NCBI RefSeq assembly: GCF_036346105.1
Contig: NZ_CP107811.1
Coordinates: 2,796,501 to 2,860,500 of the forward strand
Origin: Streptomyces sp. NBC_00539
Lineage (GTDB): Bacteria > Actinomycetota > Actinomycetes > Streptomycetales > Streptomycetaceae
Length of the DNA: 64,000 nt
Direction of reading: 5' to 3'
The notes under the pieces are model-generated. The model was given only the letters and a program-made list of their open reading frames with translations. It did not search any database and was not told the DNA's origin. The stretch's first letter is position 1. Every line of letters begins with the position of its first letter. The translations under genes and the position numbers were made by a program. Below are positions 16,973 to 24,538 of this stretch, piece after piece.

Positions 16973-18570
16973 CGGGCCTCGTCCTCCGTCGTGTCACCGT
17001 CGGCAGCGGCGGAGCCTTCAACGTGGTCGTTGTTCGCTTCCAGGTGCCCGGTGGCGGCACCCGTCATGGCGGTGCCCAGCTCCTCGGGCGTGATGGTCGC
17101 CGGATCGGCGTCCGCGACCAGGCGGCCGCGGTAGATGACGCGCAGGGTGTCGGACAGGCCGATCAGCTCGTCGAGGTCGGCGGAGATGAGCAGCACGGCC
17201 AGGCCCTCGCGCCGGGCCTCGCGGATGGCGTCCCAGATCTGCGCCTGCGCACCGACGTCCACACCGCGGGTGGGGTGGGCGGCGATGAGGAACTTGGGGT
17301 TGTGGCTCATCTCGCGGCCGACGATCAGCTTCTGCTGGTTGCCGCCGGACAGGGAGGCCGCGGTGACGTCGATGCCCGGGGTGCGGACGTCGTACTCGCG
17401 CACGATGCGCTCGGTGTCCTTGCGGGCGGCCTTGGGGTCGAGGACACCGCGCTTGGAGTTCGGCGCCTCGGTGACGTGGCCGAGGATGCGGTTCTCCCAC
17501 AGCGGGGACTCCAGCAGCAGGCCGTGCCGGTGGCGGTCCTCGGGGATGTAACCGATGCCTCCCTCGCGGCGCTTTCGCGTCGGGGTGGTGGAGATGTCCC
17601 GGCCGTCGAGGGTGATGACGCCGCCGTCGGGGATGCTCATGCCCATGAGGGCGTCGATGAGCTCCGTCTGGCCGTTGCCCTCCACACCGGCGATGCCGAG
17701 GACCTCGCCCTTGTGGATGGTGAAGTTGATGCCGGCGAGCACCTCGCGGACGATCCCGTCCGGGTCGACGGCGGCCAGCCGCAGGTCCTGGACCTGGAGC
17801 ATCGGCGTCTCGGTCACCGTGGACTCGCGGGTCTCCGGCGAGGGCAGCTCGCTGCCGACCATCAGCTCGGCGAGCTGCTTGGTGGTGGCGGTGCGGGGGT
17901 CGGCGGTGCCGACCGTGGTGCCGCGGCGGATGACGGTGATGTCGTCGGCGACCTTGAGCACCTCGCCCAGCTTGTGCGAGATGAAGATGACGGTCAGGCC
18001 CTCGGCCTTGAGCTCGCGCAGGTTGTCGAAGAGCGCGTCCACTTCCTGCGGCACGAGCACGGCGGTCGGCTCGTCGAGGATCAGTGTGCGGGCGCCGCGG
18101 TAGAGGACCTTGAGGATCTCCACGCGCTGGCGGTCGGCGACGCCGAGCTCCTCGACGAGGGCGTCGGGGCGGACCCCGAGACCGTACGCGTCGGAGATCT
18201 CCATGATCTTCTTGCGGGCCTTGCCGCCGATCCCGTACAGCTTCTCGCCGCCGAGGACGACGTTCTCCAGGACGGTGAGGTTGTCGGCGAGCATGAAGTG
18301 CTGGTGCACCATGCCGATGCCGCGGGCGATGGCGTCGCCCGGGTTGGCGAAGGAGACCTGCTCCCCGTCGACGGCGATGGTGCCCTCGTCCGGCTTCTGC
18401 ATGCCGTAGAGGATCTTCATCAGGGTCGACTTGCCGGCACCGTTCTCACCGATGAGGGCGTGGACCGTGCCCTTGCGGACGGTGATGTCGATGTCCTTGT
18501 TGGCGACGACGCCGGGGAAACGCTTGGTGATGCCGTGCAGTTCTACGGCGGGGGGGCTGGACGCGTTGAT
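16969..18570 (-). CDS. nucleoside ABC transporter ATPase, two nucleotide-binding domains, non-canonical start
   Basis: About 533 residues with two ATPase domains. Domain 1 has Walker A GENGAGKST (residues 41-49) and Walker B LILDEPTAV; domain 2 has a degenerate Walker A (GVEGNGQTEL) and signature LSGGNQQK, the usual layout for sugar and nucleoside importers. The first ATG (18420) lies after Walker A and cannot be the true start. Upstream the frame is open to a stop at the operator but contains no ATG, GTG or TTG. AAGGAG ends 8 nt before an ATC codon at 18570 (INASSPPAVEL), which I take as start; the GTC at 18573 is the alternative. A C7 homopolymer nearby could also hide an error. Confidence 0.85.
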   Translation of the reverse strand: MNASSPPAVELHGITKRFPGVVANKDIDITVRKGTVHALIGENGAGKSTLMKILYGMQKPDEGTIAVDGEQVSFANPGDAIARGIGMVHQHFMLADNLTVLENVVLGGEKLYGIGGKARKKIMEISDAYGLGVRPDALVEELGVADRQRVEILKVLYRGARTLILDEPTAVLVPQEVDALFDNLRELKAEGLTVIFISHKLGEVLKVADDITVIRRGTTVGTADPRTATTKQLAELMVGSELPSPETRESTVTETPMLQVQDLRLAAVDPDGIVREVLAGINFTIHKGEVLGIAGVEGNGQTELIDALMGMSIPDGGVITLDGRDISTTPTRKRREGGIGYIPEDRHRHGLLLESPLWENRILGHVTEAPNSKRGVLDPKAARKDTERIVREYDVRTPGIDVTAASLSGGNQQKLIVGREMSHNPKFLIAAHPTRGVDVGAQAQIWDAIREARREGLAVLLISADLDELIGLSDTLRVIYRGRLVADADPATITPEELGTAMTGAATGHLEANNDHVEGSAAADGDTTEDEAR

Positions 18571-18648
18571 GACGCACTCTCCTTGGCGCGAAGGAGCGGA
18601 AGGCAGGGGGACAGGGCGGGGAGAGAAGGTACCGCGTCCACGGTTCCT

Positions 18649-18660
18649 CTACGCGCGTAG
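18649..18660. promoter_or_regulatory. CTACGCGCGTAG operator, ATPase copy
   Basis: A perfect 12-bp palindrome in the gap between bmp and the ATPase gene, about 78 bp before the latter. It suggests a second regulated promoter inside the import cluster. Confidence 0.7.
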
Positions 18661-18707
18661 CACTGTCGGAAGTGAAAAGTCGTGACCAGGTGGCCACGTG
18701 ACGCGGG

Positions 18708-18748
18708 CCGGGGCCCGGATGACGGCAGAGCCGCTACCCGGACCCCGG
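18708..18748 (-). terminator. hairpin after bmp
   Basis: An 11-bp stem with one mismatch (CCGGGGCCCGG / CCGGACCCCGG) and a 19-nt loop follows the bmp stop on the minus strand. It has no T-run and may act as a partial terminator or mRNA-stabilising structure, giving more lipoprotein than ATPase. Confidence 0.45.
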
Positions 18749-18776
18749 AAAAACCGATCGGCGCTCAGGCCGTCCC

Positions 18777-19841
18777 TTACGGGGCGGTCTTGACGGTGAT
18801 CTTCTTGGCGATGATGTCGGCCTTGGCCTTCTCCACCGCGGCGGTGACGTCGGCCATCGCCTTGTACTGCGGGTTGGAGTCGGCCAGGGCGACTCCGTTC
18901 TTGTCCAGGCCGTAGCGGACCTCGCCGGACTCCGGCTTGCCGTCCTTGACCGACTTGATCAGGTCGAAGACCGAGAGGGACACGTCCTTGGTGACCGAGG
19001 TCAGGATGTGGTCCTTGTACTTGGCGAGACCGGGCTGGTTGTACTGGTCCGAGTCGACACCGATGGCCCACTTGCCGGCGGTGGCGGCGGCCTCGATGGC
19101 ACCCGAGCCCGCGAGGCCGGCGGCGGCGTAGACCACGTCGGCGCCACCGTCGAGCTGGCCCTTGGCGGCGGCCTTGCCGAGGTCGGGCTTGGCGAAGCCC
19201 GAGAAGTCCGGCGGCTGGGTCAGGTAGGTCGACAGCACCTTGGCGTTCGGGTTGGTGTCCTTGACGCCCTGCTCGAAGCCCGCCTGGAACTTCTTGATCA
19301 GCGGGACCTCGACACCGCCGATGAAGCCGACCGTGCCGGTCTTCGACGTCTTGGCGGCGGCGACGCCGGCCAGGTAGGAGCCCTGCTCCTCGTTGAAGAC
19401 CAGGTTCGCGATGTTCTTGTCGGTCTGCGAGGTGTCGTCGATGATGCCGAACGTGGTGTCCGGGAACTTCGCCGCGACCTTCTTGATGGCCGGCGCGTAG
19501 GAGAAACCGACGCCGATGACCGGGTTGTTGCCCTTGCGCGCGAGCTCGGTCAGGCGCTGGACCTTGTCGGCCTCGGACTCGCCCTCGGTGGGCTCCGCCT
19601 CGGCGGTCTTGATCTTGAGTTCGGTCTTCGCCTTCTCAAGACCGGCGTAAGCGGCGTCGTTGAACGACTGGTCGCCGCGGCCGCCGATGTCGTACGCGAT
19701 GGCGGCGCTGGCCTCCTTCGTCCCGGAGGAGGAGGCGGACGAACCGGCGTCCGACGACTTCTTTCCGCCACAGGCGGTGGCCGAGAGGGCCAGCGCCGCG
19801 GACGCGAGGCCCACGGTGGCGATCCTGGTGATCCGGCGCAA
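18777..19841 (-). CDS. BMP-family nucleoside-binding lipoprotein
   Basis: A 354-residue solute-binding lipoprotein (lipobox SATAC) of the BMP/PnrA family. Visible family features are the purine-binding start AIAYDIGGRGDQSFND, NPVIGVGFSYAP and the segment GTVGFIGGVEVPLIKKFQAG. It captures nucleosides outside the membrane for the ATPase and permeases encoded downstream. The start is TTG at 19841, 7 nt after AAGGAG. A TAACGCGCGTAG operator lies 61 bp upstream. Homologous clusters elsewhere may carry two bmp copies; only one is seen here. Confidence 0.93.
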   Translation of the reverse strand: MRRITRIATVGLASAALALSATACGGKKSSDAGSSASSSGTKEASAAIAYDIGGRGDQSFNDAAYAGLEKAKTELKIKTAEAEPTEGESEADKVQRLTELARKGNNPVIGVGFSYAPAIKKVAAKFPDTTFGIIDDTSQTDKNIANLVFNEEQGSYLAGVAAAKTSKTGTVGFIGGVEVPLIKKFQAGFEQGVKDTNPNAKVLSTYLTQPPDFSGFAKPDLGKAAAKGQLDGGADVVYAAAGLAGSGAIEAAATAGKWAIGVDSDQYNQPGLAKYKDHILTSVTKDVSLSVFDLIKSVKDGKPESGEVRYGLDKNGVALADSNPQYKAMADVTAAVEKAKADIIAKKITVKTAP

Positions 19842-19902
19842 GGGGAGGCTCCTTCAAAACCTGACCGAAGCGCCACGACCGGCGCTGGTTTCGCGGCGAT
19901 CG

Positions 19903-19914
19903 TAACGCGCGTAG
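19903..19914. promoter_or_regulatory. TAACGCGCGTAG operator, bmp copy
   Basis: One-base variant of CTACGCGCGTAG in the bmp leader region (minus strand reads CTACGCGCGTTA). Fourth member of the set. Confidence 0.65.
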
Positions 19915-19993
19915 ATGTCAGTTAAGAGCCCGTTCATGAGTCGTTATCGGATCGTCGCGAACCGGACAGTGACCGATTGGTAACCGGTCGAGC

Positions 19994-20022
19994 GTCCAGC
20001 CCTTGCGTATCAAGGGCTGGAC
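19994..20022 (-). terminator. terminator of the amidohydrolase gene
   Basis: A perfect 12-bp stem, GTCCAGCCCTTG / CAAGGGCTGGAC, with a 5-nt loop lies 48 bp past the amidohydrolase stop and upstream of the bmp promoter. Confidence 0.75.
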
Positions 20023-20070
20023 AGGTGCGCCGGGTGCCGCTCAGATGTTGTACAGATTTTGCCCTGGCTT

Positions 20071-21315
20071 TTACCTGGAGGGCTTGGCACGCCGCCCGTC
20101 GAGCAGTGCGGCGGCCGTGAAGAACTCCACGCCCACCGTGATCGCCGACTCGTCCACGTCGAAGTCGCCGCGGTGCAGGTCGCGCTTGGCCGGATCACCG
20201 GGCTTGTGCACCCCGAGGCGGGCCATGGCGCCCGGCACGTGCTCCAGGTACCAGGAGAAGTCCTCGCCGCCCAGGCTCTGCTCGGTGTCCTCGATCGCCT
20301 CCGGACCGCGGCGGGCCGCCATCGCCTCCCGCAGCAGCTCGGTGACCACCGGGTCGTTGACCACCGGCGGCACGCCCCGTACGTAGGTGATCTCGGACTT
20401 GGCCCCGTGCAGGGCCGCGACCTCGTCGATCGCCGCGTGGATCTGGTCGGGGGCCCCGTGCCAGGCGTTCAGGTCCAGGCACCGCACGGTTCCGGACAGC
20501 TCCGCGTGCATCGGGATGACGTTGCAGGCGTGCCCCGCCTCGATCCGGCCCCAGGTGACCGACATGCCCGAGCGGGCGTCCATCCGCCGGGCCAGCACGG
20601 CCGGTACGTCGACCGCGACGCGGGCGGCCGCCGTGACCAGGTCGGTGGTCAGGTGGGGGCGGGCGGTGTGGCCGCCGGGGCCCGCCAGGGTGACCTCCAG
20701 CCGGTCGCAGGCCGAGGTGATGGGGCCGGGGCGCAGCCCGATCTTCCCGGCGTCGACGCGGGGGTCGCAGTGCACGGCGATGATCTGGCCGACGCCGTCC
20801 AGCACCCCGTCCTCGATGGCGTCGCTCGCGCCGCCCGGCAGGACCTCCTCGGCGGGCTGGAACAGCAGCCGGACGGGACGCGGCAGCAGCCCCTGGCGGT
20901 CGAGCTCGGCGAGCACCAGGCCGGCGCCGAGCACGGTCACGGTGTGGACGTCGTGGCCGCAGGCGTGCGCCCGGTCGGGGACGGTCGAGCGGTAGGGGAC
21001 GTGGGTCTTGGTGTCCGGGATGGGCAGGGCGTCGATGTCCGCGCGCAGGGCCAGCACGGGCTCTACGCCGTCCCAGGTGCCGACGTCACAGATCAGGCCG
21101 GTGCCCGTGCTCAGCACCCGTGGGCGCAGGCCGGCTTTTTCCAGCCGGGCCTTGATCGCCGCCGTGGTGCGGAACTCCTGGTGCCCGAGCTCGGGATGCA
21201 TGTGCAGGTCCCGGCGGAAGGCGATCAGTTCGGCACGCAGGTGGTCCGGAAGCGTGCCGGGCAGCTCGGGCCGGTCGGGCGTGCCGGGCAGGGCGGTCTG
21301 GGACTCGCGGGACAT
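20071..21315 (-). CDS. M20 family amidohydrolase (metallopeptidase)
   Basis: About 414 residues of the M20D amidohydrolase family (hippurate hydrolase, IAA-amino-acid hydrolase type). Metal-binding motifs are ACGHDVHT near residue 110, FQPAEE near 145 and AVHCDP near 170. The N-terminus RRDLHMHPELGHQEF is family-typical. It should hydrolyse an N-acylated amino acid; the substrate is unknown. A GTG at 21327 four codons upstream is an equally possible start, and neither has a clear ribosome site. A stem-loop terminator separates it from bmp, so it is not part of the nucleoside cluster. Confidence 0.88.
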   Translation of the reverse strand: MSRESQTALPGTPDRPELPGTLPDHLRAELIAFRRDLHMHPELGHQEFRTTAAIKARLEKAGLRPRVLSTGTGLICDVGTWDGVEPVLALRADIDALPIPDTKTHVPYRSTVPDRAHACGHDVHTVTVLGAGLVLAELDRQGLLPRPVRLLFQPAEEVLPGGASDAIEDGVLDGVGQIIAVHCDPRVDAGKIGLRPGPITSACDRLEVTLAGPGGHTARPHLTTDLVTAAARVAVDVPAVLARRMDARSGMSVTWGRIEAGHACNVIPMHAELSGTVRCLDLNAWHGAPDQIHAAIDEVAALHGAKSEITYVRGVPPVVNDPVVTELLREAMAARRGPEAIEDTEQSLGGEDFSWYLEHVPGAMARLGVHKPGDPAKRDLHRGDFDVDESAITVGVEFFTAAALLDGRRAKPSR

Positions 21316-21452
21316 CAACTGGTTCACCCGTTGAAGGGTAGGCGCACGGATGGGTCAACTGGCCGGAGATCACAAAAAGTTCATGCCGTTAGGGGATAGA
21401 AACCCGGCCTCCGGACGCATGACCGGATGCGCCGGAGGGTAAACTCGCGCGC

Positions 21453-22637
21453 TCATCCGGCCGCAGGAGCCGCCTGAGCGGGGAGTCTGCGCACACCGCG
21501 GGCCGTGCCGGTGACCCCGGCGAGGAAGCCGCGGGCCCGGGGGGATGCGGCCGCCGTGAGCCAGCCCGGTTCGACGTCGCACACGGCGACGGTGACGCCG
21601 GTGCCGGCCAGGGCGTACGGCAGGGTGTGGACGACCGTGGACGGGAAGCTGACGATGGTCCGGCCCACCGGTCCCCGCCGGGCGATCAGCTCCAGGGGCA
21701 GGTCCGGCCGTACGATCTCCAGCCCGGCCGCCTCGCTCAGCGTCCGCAGCTTCTCCGGGGACTCCCGGCGGTGCGCGAAGTACCGCGTCGCGCCGTGCTC
21801 CCGGGTCAGCGCGCACACGGCGTCGAGGTAGCGGGCCGGGTCCACCACGCCGGTCTCCACGAGCGAGGTGCCGACCAGGTCGGTGCCCTTGGTCAGGCGG
21901 GGCGGGCCGAAGCGGGAGCGGGTCCAGGCGAAGTCGTTGACCTCCAGCTCCATCCCGGGCAGCGCGGTGACCGGCATCGAGGTGAACACCCGTACCCGGC
22001 GGCGCCCGCCCGGGGTGAGGCGGCGCCGCGCGGTCCCGGAGACCGGGGCGTACGCGAGCTCCCGCACCCGGGACGCGGTGCCGCCGCCGGTGCGGTGCCA
22101 GCGGCGCAGCCGTTCGCCGCGGCCGAGCTGCGCGACGAACTCCATGGTGGCGGTGCCGTCGTCGACGACGACCAGTTCGGCGGTGCGGGCCGCCGGGGCG
22201 AGCAGGAGCTGGACGAAGCGGGAGAAGGGGTCGCCGACCACGATCCGCTCGGCCCGGCGCACTTCCCCGGCGAGCGCCCTCACCGCCCGCAGCGGGGCCC
22301 CGGCGCCCCCGCGCGCCTCCTGCCACCGGACGGTGAACCCCTCGTCGCGGGCCAGGGCGGCGACGCGGCGCAACTGGCCGCGGGACATGGGGTCGGTGGG
22401 CGGCAGGACGGTGATCAGCGGAGTGCGGGACGGCCGGCCGGCCGCGTCGCGGGAGGCGGCGGTGGGCTGACGGGGCACGGCGCCGAGGAGCGGGGCGCGG
22501 CCGGGGCCGTTCTCGGCGTGGGCCCATTCCAGGACGTTGAGCAGCTGGACCGGGCTCTCCACGAAGGCCAGGGTCGGGGCGGGGGCGGCGGAGGGGGCGG
22601 GGGCGGAGGCTGAGGGGGCGGAGGCTGAGGGGGTCAC
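21453..22637 (-). CDS. sialyltransferase-like glycosyltransferase
   Basis: About 394 residues, beginning with a low-complexity Ser/Ala/Pro tail, then TLAFVESPVQLLNVLEW, a start reminiscent of bacterial polysialyltransferase-type enzymes. VVVDDGTATMEFV (near residue 170) matches the D/E-D/E-G motif of bacterial sialyltransferases. The start is the second of two adjacent GTGs because GAGGAG is then 6 nt away. It follows the NeuA-NeuB gene in the same direction, so it probably transfers the nonulosonic or Kdn-type sugar made by them to a wall polymer. Exact linkage is unknown. Confidence 0.65.
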   Translation of the reverse strand: MTPSASAPSASAPAPSAAPAPTLAFVESPVQLLNVLEWAHAENGPGRAPLLGAVPRQPTAASRDAAGRPSRTPLITVLPPTDPMSRGQLRRVAALARDEGFTVRWQEARGGAGAPLRAVRALAGEVRRAERIVVGDPFSRFVQLLLAPAARTAELVVVDDGTATMEFVAQLGRGERLRRWHRTGGGTASRVRELAYAPVSGTARRRLTPGGRRRVRVFTSMPVTALPGMELEVNDFAWTRSRFGPPRLTKGTDLVGTSLVETGVVDPARYLDAVCALTREHGATRYFAHRRESPEKLRTLSEAAGLEIVRPDLPLELIARRGPVGRTIVSFPSTVVHTLPYALAGTGVTVAVCDVEPGWLTAAASPRARGFLAGVTGTARGVRRLPAQAAPAAG

Positions 22638-22666
22638 CACGTACTCCTCGTCAGAGGCGGGCGGGG

Positions 22667-24538
22667 TCAGACGGCGGCGGGGACCTGGCCGGAGAAGCGG
22701 CGGAGCTTCTTCATCGGCGCCAGCTCGGAGTCGTAGACGCGCTTGACGCCGTCCCCGAGGGCGGTCTCGATGGTGCGGATGTCGCGGACCAGGCGGGCGA
22801 GGCCGCCTGGTTCCACGGAGGCGGCCTGGTCGGAGCCCCACATCGCCCGGTCGAGGGTGATGTGCCGCTCGACGAACGCGGCGCCGAGGGCGACGGCGGC
22901 CAGGGTGGTCTGCAGGCCCGTCTCGTGGCCGGAGTAGCCGATCGGGACGTTGGGGTACTCCTCCCGCAGGGTGTTGATCACCCGCAGGTTGAGCTCCTCC
23001 GCCTTGGCGGGGTACGTCGAAGTGGCGTGACAGAGCAGGATGTTGTCACTGCCGAGCACCTCGACGGCGTGCCGGATCTGCTTCGGGGTGGACATGCCGG
23101 TGGACAGCACGACGGTCCGGCCGGTGGCGCGCAGGGCGCGCAGCAGCTCGTCGTCCGTGAGGCAGGCGGAGGCCACCTTGTGGGCGGGAGGGTCGAACTT
23201 CTCCAGGAAGGCGAGGGCCTCGGTGTCCCAGGGGGAGGCGAACCAGTCGATGCCGCGCGCGGCGCAGTGCGCGTCGATGGCGCGGTAGCCGTCCTCGTCG
23301 AACTCGACGCGGTGGCGGTAGTCGATGTAGGTCATCCGGCCCCAGGGCGTGTCGCGCTCTATGTCCCACTGGTCGCGGGGGGTGCAGATCTCCGGGGTGC
23401 GCTTTTGGAACTTCACGGCGTCGCAGCTGGCGTCGGCGGCGGCGTCGATCAGGGCGAAGGCGTTGCCGAGGTCGCCGTTGTGGTTGATGCCGATCTCGCC
23501 GACGACGTAGACGGGCCGACCGGGGCCGGCGAGGCGCTCGCCGAAGCCGCGCAGACGGGTGGTGGAGCTCATGGCGGGTGACGTCCTTCGTACGGGGGGC
23601 GGGTTGTCGAGGGGGTCGAGGGGGGTGTCGAGCAGGGGGGCGAGGAGGCGGGCGCGGGCCAGGTCGTGGGGGTCGTCGACCTCCAGGACGCGCGCCGGAT
23701 CGGTGACGACGGGCCGGGTCCGCCCGAAGAAGCGGTGCCGGGCGACGCGGAAGCCGTCGGCGGCCATGGCGTAGGCGGCGCCGGTCTCCAGCAGGTCCTC
23801 GGGGCGGTCCTGGCGGCGGGGGCGGTAGGCGGCCTCGTGGTTGACGCCGGCTCCGCTGCCGTCGGGCCCCGCCCGCCAGAGGAAGCCGTGGAACGGGGCC
23901 ACGGTCAGGGCGGAGTCGGCGGCGCCGGAAGCGACGGCCGTGGCCACGGATTCGATGTCGGACGGGGTCAGGAAGGGGCTGGTGCACTGGACCAGGAGGA
24001 CCACGTCGACGGTGAGGGAGTGCAGCTCCTCGAAGGAGTCCAGCGCGTGGAGCAGGGCGGCTTCGCTGCTCGCGGTGTCCCCCGCGAGGGCGGCGGGCCG
24101 GCGCAGGGCGACCGCCCCGGCGGCCCGGGCGGCGGCGGCGACGGCCTCGGAGTCGGTGGAGACGAGCACGTCGGTGACGGCGGGGGCCGCCCGGCAGGCC
24201 CGCACGGCGCGGGCCACGAGCGGGATCCCCCCGACCTCGGCGAGGTTCTTGCCCGGCACCCCCTTGGACCCGCCCCGGGCCGGGATCACGGCGAGCACCC
24301 GGGGGGCGGGGGCGGCGTCCCCGGGCGCGGGCGGGGGCGCTGCGGCCACGGGTGCGGGCGCGTCGGGCCGCCGTCCGGCCACGGGCACGGGCGGGGGCGC
24401 TGCGGCCGCGGGCGCGTCGGGCCGCGGTCCGGCCACGGGCACGGGCGCGTCGGGCCGCCGTCCGGCCACGGGCGCGGGCGGGGGCGCTGCGGCCACGGGT
24501 GCGGGCGCGTCGGGCCGCGGTCCGGGGCGGCGGCTCAC
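22667..24538 (-). CDS. fused CMP-sugar synthetase (NeuA-like) and NeuB-type sugar acid synthase
   Basis: One uninterrupted frame of 623 codons. Residues 1-75 are a Pro/Ala/Arg repeat region. Residues about 79-310 are a cytidylyltransferase (VLAVIPARGGSKGVPGKN, LLVQCTSPF, RPRRQDRP). From residue 323 a complete NeuB-type aldolase follows (YVVGEIGINHNGDLGNAF, VKFQKRTPEICTP, YSGHETG). It would condense PEP with a hexose-type sugar and then activate the acid with CTP. GTG at 24538 overlaps the previous stop by 4 nt. An internal ATG at 23572 would start NeuB alone; in another frame a TGA overlaps that ATG, so homologues may be two genes. No HAD phosphatase domain follows the NeuA part, unlike longer Streptomyces homologues as I recall them. 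Confidence 0.8.
   Translation of the reverse strand: MSRRPGPRPDAPAPVAAAPPPAPVAGRRPDAPVPVAGPRPDAPAAAAPPPVPVAGRRPDAPAPVAAAPPPAPGDAAPAPRVLAVIPARGGSKGVPGKNLAEVGGIPLVARAVRACRAAPAVTDVLVSTDSEAVAAAARAAGAVALRRPAALAGDTASSEAALLHALDSFEELHSLTVDVVLLVQCTSPFLTPSDIESVATAVASGAADSALTVAPFHGFLWRAGPDGSGAGVNHEAAYRPRRQDRPEDLLETGAAYAMAADGFRVARHRFFGRTRPVVTDPARVLEVDDPHDLARARLLAPLLDTPLDPLDNPPPVRRTSPAMSSTTRLRGFGERLAGPGRPVYVVGEIGINHNGDLGNAFALIDAAADASCDAVKFQKRTPEICTPRDQWDIERDTPWGRMTYIDYRHRVEFDEDGYRAIDAHCAARGIDWFASPWDTEALAFLEKFDPPAHKVASACLTDDELLRALRATGRTVVLSTGMSTPKQIRHAVEVLGSDNILLCHATSTYPAKAEELNLRVINTLREEYPNVPIGYSGHETGLQTTLAAVALGAAFVERHITLDRAMWGSDQAASVEPGGLARLVRDIRTIETALGDGVKRVYDSELAPMKKLRRFSGQVPAAV
24329..24528. repeat. 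GC-rich tandem repeats in the NeuA N-terminus
   Basis: Four imperfect copies of a unit encoding G(P/R)RPDAPxPVA, alternating with AAPPPAP spacers, inside the first 70 codons of the NeuA-NeuB gene. The DNA arms are nearly identical, so the number of copies could vary by slippage. Confidence 0.8.

Noticed and set aside
24329-24528. CRISPR-like array
   Set aside because: The repeats are direct, in-frame protein repeats with no unique spacers of constant length and no cas genes nearby.
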